This document shows, one piece after another, positions 17,843 to 26,350 of a stretch of 36,924 nt of DNA. The translations under genes and the position numbers were made by a program. The stretch comes from Rikenella microfusus (GTDB lineage Bacteria > Bacteroidota > Bacteroidia > Bacteroidales > VadinHA17), in the NCBI GenBank assembly GCA_020722575.1, contig DYKN01000028.1:1-36924 (forward strand), in the 5' to 3' direction. How positions within the stretch are numbered: the stretch's first letter is position 1; each line of letters begins with the position of its first letter. Under the pieces are notes generated by a model, which worked only from the letters and a program-made list of their open reading frames with translations, was not told where the DNA came from and ran no database searches.

Positions 17843-18670
17843 ATGACACAATTGCAGCTTTTTGAGAATATCCGGGAAAAGAGGTCATATCTTTGTGTGG
17901 GGCTTGATTCGGAAAAAGAGAAACTTCCACATGCATTAATGAGGGAAGATGATCCGGTATATGAATTCAATCGCAGAATTATTGATGCTACTCACATGAA
18001 CACTGTGGCATTTAAATTGAATGTTGCGTTTTATGAGGCAAATGGTGCCGAAGGATGGATAACCCTTGAGAAAACAGTCAGATATATAAAAGAAAACTAT
18101 CCAGAAATATTTGTTATTGCCGATGCAAAAAGATCTGATATCGGGAACACTTCGCGCATGTATGCAAAGGCATTCTTTGAAAATATGCCTTTCGATGCAA
18201 TAACTGTCGTACCTTATATGGGCGAAGATTCAATAGTGCCCTTTATGTCGTTTGAGGATAAATGGACAATTATACTGGCTATTACAACAAATAAGGGTTC
18301 AGCTGATTTTCAATTTCACAATGAAGACGGGATTAAACTTTTTCAGAGGGTCATTTCTGTTTCAATGAAATGGGGATCGGTTAATAATACAATGTATGTG
18401 GTTGGTGCTACAAAACCGGAAATGTTTAAAGATGTAAGAAAAATTGCTCCAGATCATTTTTTGCTTGTTCCCGGTGTTGGAGCTCAGGGTGGTAGCCTGG
18501 CCGAGGTTTCCAAATATGGACTTAATGGTACTTGCGGACTACTGGTTAATTCATCAAGGGGCATAATTTTTGCCGATGACTCAAATAATTTTGATAAGAC
18601 AGCAGGCGAAAAAGCCAGAGAAATGCAGATTGAAATGGAAAAATATCTGAAACAAAAAAAGCTCATCTGA
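17843..18670 (+). CDS. pyrF: Orotidine 5'-phosphate decarboxylase (type 2)
   Basis: 275 residues, the longer PyrF subfamily. It decarboxylates OMP to UMP, the last step of pyrimidine synthesis. Catalytic block DAKRSDIGNT at 94-103 supplies the Asp-x-Lys-x-x-Asp charge network (Asp94, Lys96, Asp99). Other marks are CVGLDSEKEKLP near the start, FKLNVAFYEANGAEG, and PGVGAQGGSL with a later NSSRGIIFA phosphate-binding region. It lies 11 bp downstream of prfA with no own promoter visible. Confidence 0.95.
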   Translation: MTQLQLFENIREKRSYLCVGLDSEKEKLPHALMREDDPVYEFNRRIIDATHMNTVAFKLNVAFYEANGAEGWITLEKTVRYIKENYPEIFVIADAKRSDIGNTSRMYAKAFFENMPFDAITVVPYMGEDSIVPFMSFEDKWTIILAITTNKGSADFQFHNEDGIKLFQRVISVSMKWGSVNNTMYVVGATKPEMFKDVRKIAPDHFLLVPGVGAQGGSLAEVSKYGLNGTCGLLVNSSRGIIFADDSNNFDKTAGEKAREMQIEMEKYLKQKKLI

Positions 18671-18701
18671 TAGAATACTAATCCCTTTCCATGCCTTAAT
18701 T

Positions 18702-18736
18702 CGTCATCCCGAGTAGGATCCCGATCTTCGGAAGTG
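18702..18736. repeat. Degenerate short intergenic repeat
   Basis: CGTCATCCCGAGTAGGATC followed by CCGATCTTCGGAAG resembles the common CGTCAT-CCGAG-AGGATC type of intergenic sequence found across many genomes, and is loosely like the element at 13756. It contains the inverted pair CCGA/TCGG. Identification is from memory. Confidence 0.3.
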
Positions 18737-18824
18737 ACTTACTGTGTTTACAAAAATTCGCAATCCGCAATTCGAAATAATTTTGTATCTTCGTTTCATT
18801 GCTGCATTTTAAATCGTGCTGATA

Positions 18825-20147
18825 ATGAAAGAAGAATTCCTGCATTTTCTCTGGAAATATGGTTTATACCACCAGGAGAGTCTCAGAACGACTGATGGAT
18901 ATAAAATAGAAGTTCTATATCCGGGCGATTACAACCGTGATTCAGGGCCTGACTTTTTTAACGCAAGAATAAGATACAGGGATATTGAGTGGGCAGGGAA
19001 TGTTGAGGTTCATGCAAAAGCTTCACATTTCAACCTTCATGGTCATAATCGTGATCATGCTTACGATAATGTCATTCTTCATGTTGTTGCTGTGAACGAC
19101 TGCCAGGTTTATTCTGCCAGCGGAACGGCTATAACAACTGTTGAGATAGCTTTTGACAGTTTTATTTACCAGAAGTATCTCAACCTTGTGAATAATCCAT
19201 GTTCTATTGCCTGTCAGGAAGAAATTTCCTCAGTCAGTAATTTTTATGTAAGACACTGGTTGAATGTGCTTGTTGTTGAACGTCTTGAGGAAAAGTACAG
19301 GATGGTAGCAAAAATGTTTGAAGAAACGGGGAACGACTGGGAAGAGGTTTTATACAGGATGATTTCGAGATATTTTGGTTTCAGAGTAAATGCTGAGCCT
19401 TTTGAGATGCTGGCATCTGCTCTTCCGTTCAGGATTATAAGAAAGCACGCCGATAACAGGTTACAGGTTGAAGCACTTCTTTTTGGCACCGCAGGATTGC
19501 TGACAGAAGGTCTGTTCCGTGATGCAATAAGTGATGAGTATTACCGTGAACTTCTCAGAGAGTATTACATATTAAGAACGAAATATTCATTAAAGCTTTT
19601 GCATGGATGGATATGGAAGTTTAATAAGTTGCGGCCAGTAAATTTTCCTACAATAAGATTATCACAACTCGCAGGCATGCTTTGTGTCGCAGGAGGCCTG
19701 TTTTCCAGAGTTCTGGAAACAAAAGAAATACATGAACTGCGCAACCTGTTCAGTGTATCGGCATCAAAATACTGGGATACTCATTACATTTTCGGTAAGG
19801 TGAGCAAAGAAGAGAAAAAAAATACAGGTGAACTGGCTACCGGAATAATTATTATTAATGCTGTAGTTCCCGTTCTTTTTACGTATGGAAAGATCAAGGA
19901 TAAGATTGAATATTGTTCAAGGTCGCTCGATTTTCTCGAAAACTCCTCGCCAGAGGATAATCGTATTATCAGGGAATGGAAAGCAGCCGGTTTGATAGCC
20001 AACTCAGCTTTCGACTCACAGGGATTACTGCAGCTTCGTACAGCCTATTGTAACAAAAGAAAATGTATCCATTGCCGCATAGGGAATAAACTTATTCTTA
20101 ATGGAATTGTTTTAAAAAATGAAGATGAGCTAATGCTTGAACCATAA
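18825..20147 (+). CDS. DUF2851 family protein
   Basis: 440 residues from ATG 18825 (a GTG at 18816 would add three). The N-terminal half has the family pattern FLHFLWKYGLY, YPGDYNRDSGPDFFNARIRY, WAGNVEVHAKASHFNLHGH and AYDNVILHVV. The C-terminus ends with a Cys cluster (C-x4-C-x2-C in CNKRKCIHC). There is no signal peptide or membrane segment, so it should be cytosolic. DUF2851 proteins are widespread in Bacteroidota and have no established function known to me. A -7-like TATCTTCG (one mismatch) lies at 18786-18793. Confidence 0.85.
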   Translation: MKEEFLHFLWKYGLYHQESLRTTDGYKIEVLYPGDYNRDSGPDFFNARIRYRDIEWAGNVEVHAKASHFNLHGHNRDHAYDNVILHVVAVNDCQVYSASGTAITTVEIAFDSFIYQKYLNLVNNPCSIACQEEISSVSNFYVRHWLNVLVVERLEEKYRMVAKMFEETGNDWEEVLYRMISRYFGFRVNAEPFEMLASALPFRIIRKHADNRLQVEALLFGTAGLLTEGLFRDAISDEYYRELLREYYILRTKYSLKLLHGWIWKFNKLRPVNFPTIRLSQLAGMLCVAGGLFSRVLETKEIHELRNLFSVSASKYWDTHYIFGKVSKEEKKNTGELATGIIIINAVVPVLFTYGKIKDKIEYCSRSLDFLENSSPEDNRIIREWKAAGLIANSAFDSQGLLQLRTAYCNKRKCIHCRIGNKLILNGIVLKNEDELMLEP

Positions 20148-20443
20148 AAATAATATTAAACCTGTAATCTGAAAAAAAACAGATTTTGACCAAGTAATAA
20201 AAATATTTGATAAACAATTGAATATTTACTTAAAATCGCGCAACCCATGGTATGTTTTTTGCGTCATTTATATGAAATAATTGCTTAATGGCCCGGGAAG
20301 TATTCCTGGAGAAAATAGGAAAAAACGAAAAAATTAAAAAAAAAATTAAATTGTTTACCAGAATACATAAAAAAGTCTTATTTTTGCGTTCCAAAATCAA
20401 CGAAGCAATTTACATTTGGATAAATAAATTATTTGTAAAAAAC
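20148..20443. other. Leader and intergenic region before rpsO
   Basis: 296 bp, AT-rich. It has an open frame continuous with rpsO from 20288, but this encodes a Lys/Ile-rich string unrelated to S15 and contains the promoter, so it is not translated sequence. The rpsO -7 box is at 20379-20386. No clear S15-binding fold is apparent by eye in the ~50-nt leader. Confidence 0.45.
20379..20386 (+). promoter_or_regulatory. Putative -7 box of the rpsO promoter
   Basis: TATTTTTG matches TAnnTTTG, 58 bases before the rpsO ATG. A TTG at 20351 lies 25 bases away, a little farther than the usual spacing. Confidence 0.45.
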
Positions 20444-20713
20444 ATGTATTTGACATCAGAGAAGAAGCAGGAACTGTTTAAGACTTTCGGGAAGTCGGAG
20501 ATGGATACCGGAGCAACCGAAGGGCAAATAGCCCTTTTCTCATATCGCATAAACTTTCTTACCGAGCATCTTAAAAAGAACAAGAAAGATTTCAGTACTC
20601 AGAGAGCTTTAATAAAGCTTGTTGGTAAGCGAAGAAAACTTCTAGATTACCTGAAGGAAAAGGATATAAACCGGTATCGCGAAATAATTAAAGCACTTAA
20701 TATCCGCAAATAG
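20444..20713 (+). CDS. rpsO: 30S ribosomal protein S15
   Basis: 89 residues from ATG 20444, exactly the usual S15 length. Binds the central domain of 16S rRNA in 30S assembly. Motifs: MYLTSEKKQELFKTFG, DTGATEGQIALFSYRINFLTEHL, and LIKLVGKRRKLLDYL near the end. The frame is open 52 codons further upstream but that part is not S15. A strong terminator follows at once and pnp comes next, the classical rpsO-pnp order. Confidence 0.95.
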   Translation: MYLTSEKKQELFKTFGKSEMDTGATEGQIALFSYRINFLTEHLKKNKKDFSTQRALIKLVGKRRKLLDYLKEKDINRYREIIKALNIRK

Positions 20714-20718
20714 GAGGA

Positions 20719-20744
20719 AAGGCAATTTCAGATTGCCTTTTTTT
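20719..20744 (+). terminator. Rho-independent terminator after rpsO
   Basis: An 8-bp stem AAGGCAAT/ATTGCCTT with a 5-base loop runs into seven T. It begins six bases after the rpsO stop and separates rpsO from pnp. Confidence 0.85.
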
Positions 20745-20790
20745 GTCTTTACATTTTTCTTAAATTCGTAAAATTTATTATTTCTAAATC

Positions 20791-23001
20791 ATGTTTAAAA
20801 TATTCAGAAAAGTTATTGATTCTGGTGATGGCAGAACTATAATTCTTGAGAGTGGTAAGCTTGCAAGACAGGCCGACGGTGCCGTATTGCTTACAATGGG
20901 TAAAACGATGCTTCTCGCCACAGTTGTGGCTGCAAAAGAAGCCAAAGAAGATACTGACTTCATGCCACTTTCGGTGGAATATAAAGAAAAATATGCATCT
21001 TCAGGAAGGATTCCCGGCGGATTCATGAAAAGGGAAGCGAAGCCTTCAGATAATGAGATACTTGTTGCCAGACTTGTGGATCGTGCCCTGCGACCCCTTT
21101 TCCCTGATGATTTTCATGCAGAAACCTTTGTTACAATAAACCTTATATCGGCCGATAAAGATATTTTACCTGATTCACTTGCAGGGCTTGCTGCTTCTGC
21201 AGCTCTTACAATTTCTGATATCCCTTTCAATGGGCCAATATCGGAAGTCAGAGTTGCAAGAATTAACGATCAATTTGTCATTAATCCCACAGCAACTCAA
21301 GTTAAAGAGGCAGATTTGGATCTTATTGTGGGTGCAACGATTAATAATATTTTGATGGTTGAGGGCGAGATGAAAGAAGTGTCGGAAGAGATTGTTCTTG
21401 AAGCACTTAAGGTTGCCCACGAAGCTATTAAGGTTCACTGTAAGGCACAGATTGAATTTGCTGCCGAGGCAGGTGCTCCACCAAAAAGAGAATACTGCCA
21501 TGAGGTTAACGATGAGGAACTGCGGAAAAAAGTATGGAACGAAACCTACGATAAATGCTATCAGGTTGCCAGAAGTCTTATTCCTGGTAAACAGAAACGC
21601 ACTGAAGCTTTTGAGAATGTATTAAAGGAGTTTATGGCACAGTTTTCAGAAGAAGACGAAGTAGATGAATTACTGATAAAGAAATATTTCAACGAAGTAC
21701 ATCGTGAAGCTGCACGACGCCTTTTGCTTGATGAAGGATTAAGGCTCGATGGCCGCAAACCAGAAGAGATTCGCCCGATTTATTGCGAAATAGACACCCT
21801 TCCGGCAACTCATGGATCTGCTCTATTCACCAGAGGAGAAACCCAATCTCTTACAACCGTTACCCTTGGTACCAAGCTTGATGAGAAAATCATCGATGAA
21901 GTACTTAATCAAGGAACAGAGAAATTTACCCTTCACTATAATTTTCCACCTTTCTCAACAGGAGAAGCCAAACCTGCGAGAGGGGTCAGCCGTAGAGAAA
22001 TCGGACACGGAAACCTGGCTCACAGGGCACTGGAATGCATGCTCCCCGCTGAAGAAGAAAATCCATATACTATCAGAGTTGTGTCGGATATTCTCGAATC
22101 GAACGGTTCATCGTCAATGGCAACAGTGTGTGCAGGATCACTTGCGCTGATGGATGCTGGAATAAAAATACGTAAACCGGTATCGGGAATTGCAATGGGC
22201 CTTATCGCTGATGAAAAAAATGGAAAATATGTTGTACTTTCTGATATACTTGGCGATGAAGATCATCTGGGAGATATGGATTTTAAAGTTGCGGGAACAC
22301 GTGACGGGATTACAGCCACACAGATGGATATCAAAGTAGAAGGTTTATCTTACGAAATTCTGGCTAAGGCTCTTGAACAGGCAAGGAAAGGAAGACTATA
22401 CATCCTCGACATAATGGAAAAAACAATTGCTGAACCCAGACCGGATCTAAAACCCCACGCTCCGAGAATAGAAATGATTACCATTCCAAGAGATATGATT
22501 GGCGCACTGATTGGCCCGGGAGGAAAAATCATTCAGGAGATACAGCGGGATACAGGCACTACAATTATTGTTGAAGAGAAGAACGGAGTCGGCGAAGTCG
22601 AAATTTTCGGTGAAAATAAAGAGGCAATAACAGAAGCGCTTGAAAAAGTTAAAAAAATTGTTGCAGTACCCGAAATTGGACAGGTTTATAAAGGGATTGT
22701 CAAATCAGTATTACAATTTGGAGCATTCGTCGAAATATTACCAAATAAAGATGGCCTTCTCCATGTCTCGGAGATCGACTGGAAAAAAATCGAAAATGTT
22801 TCAGACGTTCTTAAAGAAGGAATGGAAGTGGAAGTTAAACTAATTGGTATTGATGAGAAAACGGGTAAACTCAGGTTATCGAGAAAAGTATTGCTTCCAC
22901 AACCTGAACATACAGAATCAAATTCAGAACGCTCTTATTCATCAGTTAAAAGAGATAATAAGGATAATCGCCATAAAAGAAATATAAGAAGAGACCATTA
23001 A
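20791..23001 (+). CDS. pnp: Polynucleotide phosphorylase
   Basis: 736 residues. A 3'-5' phosphorolytic exoribonuclease of RNA decay. Two RNase PH cores (about 1-230 and 320-560) are joined by a helical linker. A KH domain follows (~565-630, [14 protein letters not shown]) and then an S1 domain (~630-705, [27 protein letters not shown]). The basic Ser/Arg/Asp-rich tail (ends KRNIRRDH) is poorly conserved. Motifs in the second core include [32 protein letters not shown] and [19 protein letters not shown]. It lies behind rpsO but after a terminator; a -7-like TAAATTCG is at 20761-20768. Confidence 0.96.
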   Translation: MFKIFRKVIDSGDGRTIILESGKLARQADGAVLLTMGKTMLLATVVAAKEAKEDTDFMPLSVEYKEKYASSGRIPGGFMKREAKPSDNEILVARLVDRALRPLFPDDFHAETFVTINLISADKDILPDSLAGLAASAALTISDIPFNGPISEVRVARINDQFVINPTATQVKEADLDLIVGATINNILMVEGEMKEVSEEIVLEALKVAHEAIKVHCKAQIEFAAEAGAPPKREYCHEVNDEELRKKVWNETYDKCYQVARSLIPGKQKRTEAFENVLKEFMAQFSEEDEVDELLIKKYFNEVHREAARRLLLDEGLRLDGRKPEEIRPIYCEIDTLPATHGSALFTRGETQSLTTVTLGTKLDEKIIDEVLNQGTEKFTLHYNFPPFSTGEAKPARGVSRREIGHGNLAHRALECMLPAEEENPYTIRVVSDILESNGSSSMATVCAGSLALMDAGIKIRKPVSGIAMGLIADEKNGKYVVLSDILGDEDHLGDMDFKVAGTRDGITATQMDIKVEGLSYEILAKALEQARKGRLYILDIMEKTIAEPRPDLKPHAPRIEMITIPRDMIGALIGPGGKIIQEIQRDTGTTIIVEEKNGVGEVEIFGENKEAITEALEKVKKIVAVPEIGQVYKGIVKSVLQFGAFVEILPNKDGLLHVSEIDWKKIENVSDVLKEGMEVEVKLIGIDEKTGKLRLSRKVLLPQPEHTESNSERSYSSVKRDNKDNRHKRNIRRDH

Positions 23002-23013
23002 TATCAGCAGGAA

Positions 23014-23045
23014 TTTGTTTTTTTAACCGGTGGTTTATAATTTTG
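23014..23045 (+). promoter_or_regulatory. Promoter of the deoxynucleoside kinase gene
   Basis: TTTG (23014-23017), 20 bases, then TAATTTTG (23038-23045). Both halves match the Bacteroidota consensus with normal spacing. The alternative TTG start at 23043 is inside the -7 box, so ATG 23073 is the likely start. Confidence 0.65.
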
Positions 23046-23072
23046 GTAAAAAGCAACATCACTCCTGCTATT

Positions 23073-23711
23073 ATGGCGAAATACAACTACCTTGTCATAG
23101 AAGGAAATATAGGTGCAGGCAAGACCACCCTTGCATCACGTATTGCTTCTGATTTCAATGCCCGGTTGATTCTTGAAAAATTTGACGATAATCCTTTCCT
23201 TCCAAAATTCTACGCCGACCCTTTACGTTATTCGTTTCCCCTCGAACTATCATTCCTGGCAAGTAGATATAAACAGCTCAAAGAGGAGCTAATTCCTATG
23301 GACCTTTTTAAAACGTTTACTGTCGCCGATTATTATTTTGCTAAATCACTGATCTTTGCTGCAACTACCCTGACAGGAGATGAATTTAACCTGTACCGAC
23401 AACTTTTTCATATAATCTATGGTATGCTTCCAAAGCCTGACCTGTATGTTTATCTTCATCTTAATACCGGACGACTTATAGAGAATATCAGAAAACGTGG
23501 CAGACCATATGAAGAACCCATCACAGAGGAATATCTTAAAAAAATACAGGATAACTACTTCCTGTTCTTCAAACAAAATCCTGAAAATAAATATCTTGTG
23601 ATCGATATTAATAGAATTGATTTCGTTGGACACGAAGAGCATTATCCATTAATTGTTGATACTATTTTTAACAGAGATTATCAGCCTGGTATTAATAAAG
23701 TGATTTTATAA
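23073..23711 (+). CDS. Deoxynucleoside kinase
   Basis: 212 residues from ATG 23073. Phosphorylates deoxynucleosides for nucleotide salvage; the preferred base cannot be told from sequence. P-loop GNIGAGKTT at 11-19, FDDNPFLPKFYADP, the FTVADYYFAKSLIFA region in place of the canonical ERS motif, LYVYLHLNTGRLIENIRKRG, and the lid RGRPYEEPITEEYL. Length and motifs match the dNK family of Bacteroidota. It follows pnp but has its own promoter. Confidence 0.88.
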   Translation: MAKYNYLVIEGNIGAGKTTLASRIASDFNARLILEKFDDNPFLPKFYADPLRYSFPLELSFLASRYKQLKEELIPMDLFKTFTVADYYFAKSLIFAATTLTGDEFNLYRQLFHIIYGMLPKPDLYVYLHLNTGRLIENIRKRGRPYEEPITEEYLKKIQDNYFLFFKQNPENKYLVIDINRIDFVGHEEHYPLIVDTIFNRDYQPGINKVIL

Positions 23712-23733
23712 GGTAAATTAGACGGAATAATCA

Positions 23734-23762
23734 TTTGAAATTAATTTTTTTTATTAGATTTG
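23734..23762 (+). promoter_or_regulatory. Promoter of the TPR lipoprotein gene
   Basis: TTTG (23734-23737), 17 bases, then TAGATTTG (23755-23762), both consensus. The leader to ATG 23829 is about 60 nt. Confidence 0.65.
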
Positions 23763-23828
23763 CAGAAAGTTGATATTCTTAATAACTTTCAATAAATATT
23801 TGGTTATAAAAACATAAACTGTCAGATT

Positions 23829-25544
23829 ATGAAAAAATTCAGAAGCTTATTAATTCTAATTCTCGCCGCGCTTGTAATGTCGAGCTGTAGCGGGTTAAAC
23901 AAAATGAAAAAGAACGCCAGTCAGGTTAAATATGAGGTTACGCCCAAAGTACTCGAAACCCATGCAGGCGTTGTTGATCTCACCATAAAAGGGAGCTATC
24001 CCCAGAAATATTTCGACAAAAAAACCACTCTTGAAATAACTCCGGTACTTGTTTACGATGGTGGAGAGACAGCTTTCAAACCCGTTAAAGTTCAGGGCGA
24101 AAGTGTTCAGGCAAATAACGAAGTTATTTCCTATACCGGTGATAATTTCACATACACCGATAAAGTACCATATAAAAAAGAGATGATGAAGTCGGAGCTT
24201 TTCGTGAGAGTCAAAGCTACCAGGGGAAGCCAGACCCTTGATTTCGATCCGGTAAAAGTTGCCGATGGTGTCATTGCCACTTCAACACTAGTTGGTTCTA
24301 TGGGCAAGACTATCTTTATGACTGACAAATATGTCAGGATCATACCTGAAAATATAATGGCTGATGTCCATTATCTTATTAACAGGTATGACCTCCGCGG
24401 TTCGGAGCTTACAGCTGAGGATATTAAGCTTCTGAAAGAATATATACAGAAGGTTAGTGCTGATCCCAGGCGACAGTTTAAAGGTGTAAATGTAAGTTCA
24501 TATGCCTCCCCCGACGGCCCATTTGATTTCAATGAGAAACTCTCAGGAAACAGGGGTAATACCGCTGATAAATTTCTTAAAAGTGAGTTTGCAAAGATTG
24601 AAGCCGCCAAAGCTGCCGACTTCTTTAAGGAAACAACAACCGCAGAAGACTGGGAAGGCTTCAGAACAGAGGTTGAGAAGTCAAATATACAGGACAAAGA
24701 TCTTATTATAAGAGTCCTTTCAATGTATTCTGACCCTGCTGTTCGTGAAAAAGAGATAAAAAATATGTCGGCTGCCTTTGAAGTGTTAAAAACCGATATA
24801 CTTCCGCGACTGAGAAGATCAAAAATGACTGTAGATGTTGACCTTATTGGAAGAAGCGATGAGGAAATAGTAGCACAGTTTAAATCCGATCCGTCGGTCC
24901 TTACAGTTGAAGAGTTACTCAGAGCAGGTTCAGTAACTACCGATGTTAATGAAAAACTGACCATTTATCAGACTGCAGCACGTTTATTCCCGAATGATAT
25001 AAGAACTCATAATAATGCAGGATGTTGCCTGTTAAATCTTGGTAAAGCTGACGAAGCTCTGGCTGCATTCGAAAAGGCTAAAGCAATCGATGGAAATAAT
25101 GATGTAGTAAAGAACAATATTGGTGCAGCATACCTTGCAAAAAGCGATTTTGCAAAGGCTGAAGAGGTATACAATTCTATGTCGGCAGCAACTGCTGAGT
25201 CAAAAATGGGGCTTGGTGCAATCGCCATAACAAAAGGGCAGTACGATGCCGCAGTTAATTATCTCACGGGACAATCCTGCTTTAACCTGGCTCTTGCCTA
25301 TGTTCTGAAAGGTGATGCAGCCCGTGCAAAAGTCACCCTTGACGGAATGAAAGAAATGTGCAAGTGCGGAAAGCCTTCATACCTCAAAGCAGTAATAGGC
25401 TCAAGGCTCGATGACAGAAACTATGCAATGAATGGACTTCGTGAGGCAGTTGGTTTCCAGGCTTCATGGAAAGACTATGCAAAGAAAGACCTTGAACTTG
25501 CAAAATACTGGAACGACGATACCTTCAAATCAGTGGTTCAGTAA
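23829..25544 (+). CDS. Lipoprotein with OmpA-like and TPR regions
   Basis: 571 residues. Lipoprotein signal with lipobox VMSSC, Cys20. Residues ~30-150 look like beta-rich repeats (VTPKVLETHAGVVDLTIKGS). Residues ~195-360 contain a degenerate OmpA-type stretch, VSSYASPDGPFDFNEKLSG followed by NRGNTADKFL, similar to those of Bacteroidota surface proteins. Residues ~375-510 form TPR-type helices (THNNAGCCLLNLGKADEALA, NNIGAAYLAKSDFAKAEEVY). It probably acts in the periplasm at an envelope membrane and may contact peptidoglycan or partner proteins. No named family is recognised with certainty. It is a single gene ending at a bidirectional terminator. Confidence 0.75.
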   Translation: MKKFRSLLILILAALVMSSCSGLNKMKKNASQVKYEVTPKVLETHAGVVDLTIKGSYPQKYFDKKTTLEITPVLVYDGGETAFKPVKVQGESVQANNEVISYTGDNFTYTDKVPYKKEMMKSELFVRVKATRGSQTLDFDPVKVADGVIATSTLVGSMGKTIFMTDKYVRIIPENIMADVHYLINRYDLRGSELTAEDIKLLKEYIQKVSADPRRQFKGVNVSSYASPDGPFDFNEKLSGNRGNTADKFLKSEFAKIEAAKAADFFKETTTAEDWEGFRTEVEKSNIQDKDLIIRVLSMYSDPAVREKEIKNMSAAFEVLKTDILPRLRRSKMTVDVDLIGRSDEEIVAQFKSDPSVLTVEELLRAGSVTTDVNEKLTIYQTAARLFPNDIRTHNNAGCCLLNLGKADEALAAFEKAKAIDGNNDVVKNNIGAAYLAKSDFAKAEEVYNSMSAATAESKMGLGAIAITKGQYDAAVNYLTGQSCFNLALAYVLKGDAARAKVTLDGMKEMCKCGKPSYLKAVIGSRLDDRNYAMNGLREAVGFQASWKDYAKKDLELAKYWNDDTFKSVVQ

Positions 25545-25563
25545 AAAATATATCAATTTAAAA

Positions 25564-25599
25564 AAGAAGTGCCCCGGAAAAGAGGCACTTCTTTTTTTA
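25564..25599. terminator. Bidirectional terminator between the lipoprotein and TrmH genes
   Basis: An 11-bp stem AAAGAAGTGCC/GGCACTTCTTT with a 10-base loop is flanked by A on the left and T on the right, so it can serve both convergent genes. Confidence 0.85.
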
Positions 25600-25602
25600 T
25601 CT

Positions 25603-26136
25603 TTATTCCAGTAAAAACTTTTTGGTGAATTCCCACAACACTATTCCGGCACTTACAGTAATATTAAACGAATGTTTCGTCCCAAATTGTGGAATCTCAA
25701 TACATACATTGCATAAATCAACCACCTGCTGAGACACTCCGTTTATCTCATGACCAAATATTATTGCATATTTTTTACCTTTTTCCGGGATGAAATTGTG
25801 AAGTGCGACTGACCCTTCAACCTGTTCTGCGGCAATTATTGTGTATCCTTTCTCAAGGAGTTCTTTTACAGCCATTAAAGTATCATGATAATAGATCCAT
25901 TCAACCGATTCAGTAGCCCCCAGCGCAGTCTTCTGTATATCCCGGTGAGGAGGAACAGGAGTGATACCACAAAGCACCATTTTTTCGACCAGAAAGGCAT
26001 CGGCAGTCCTGAAAACCGATCCAACATTGTTATGACTCCTGACATTGTCAAGAACAAGAACAACCGGCAGTTTCTCTGCTCTTTTAAATTCTTCCACACT
26101 CTTTCTGCCCAGCTCTTCGTTAAGCTTCTTTCTCAC
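25603..26136 (-). CDS. TrmH/SpoU-family RNA 2'-O-methyltransferase
   Basis: 177 residues, a single SPOUT domain without an RNA-binding N-domain. Motif 1 is LDNVRSHNNVGSVFRTADAF (29-48), motif 3 is IEIPQFGTKHSFNITVSAGI (147-166). Motif 2 reads FGHEINGVS (127-135), where family members usually have GNE; the Glu and Gly are kept. Such proteins methylate ribose in tRNA or rRNA with S-adenosylmethionine; the target base is unknown here. The gene is convergent with the TPR lipoprotein. Confidence 0.88.
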   Translation of the reverse strand: MRKKLNEELGRKSVEEFKRAEKLPVVLVLDNVRSHNNVGSVFRTADAFLVEKMVLCGITPVPPHRDIQKTALGATESVEWIYYHDTLMAVKELLEKGYTIIAAEQVEGSVALHNFIPEKGKKYAIIFGHEINGVSQQVVDLCNVCIEIPQFGTKHSFNITVSAGIVLWEFTKKFLLE

Positions 26137-26350
26137 ACTCTGTTTTTTTTGCGAAATTAAAGAATAATAAAATAATTGGAAAACGGGGGAAATGTATGAC
26201 CTTATAAACCGATTATGTAAAATAACTTAATAGCCTCCATTGCATGGGTTCTGTTCCGGTTAATGATAAATTTAAATCAATTTTAATAAAATCAGACAAA
26301 TAGTGCCGGAAAAAATATATTATTTTTACTGGTAATTTCAGATAGGTAAA

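Noticed and set aside
20288..20443. 52-codon extension of rpsO
   Set aside because: Low-complexity Lys/Ile-rich translation upstream of a full-length S15, and it contains the promoter.
24371..24964. 197-residue minus frame inside the TPR lipoprotein gene
   Set aside because: Ser-rich antisense shadow of a supported gene; no start signal or family match.
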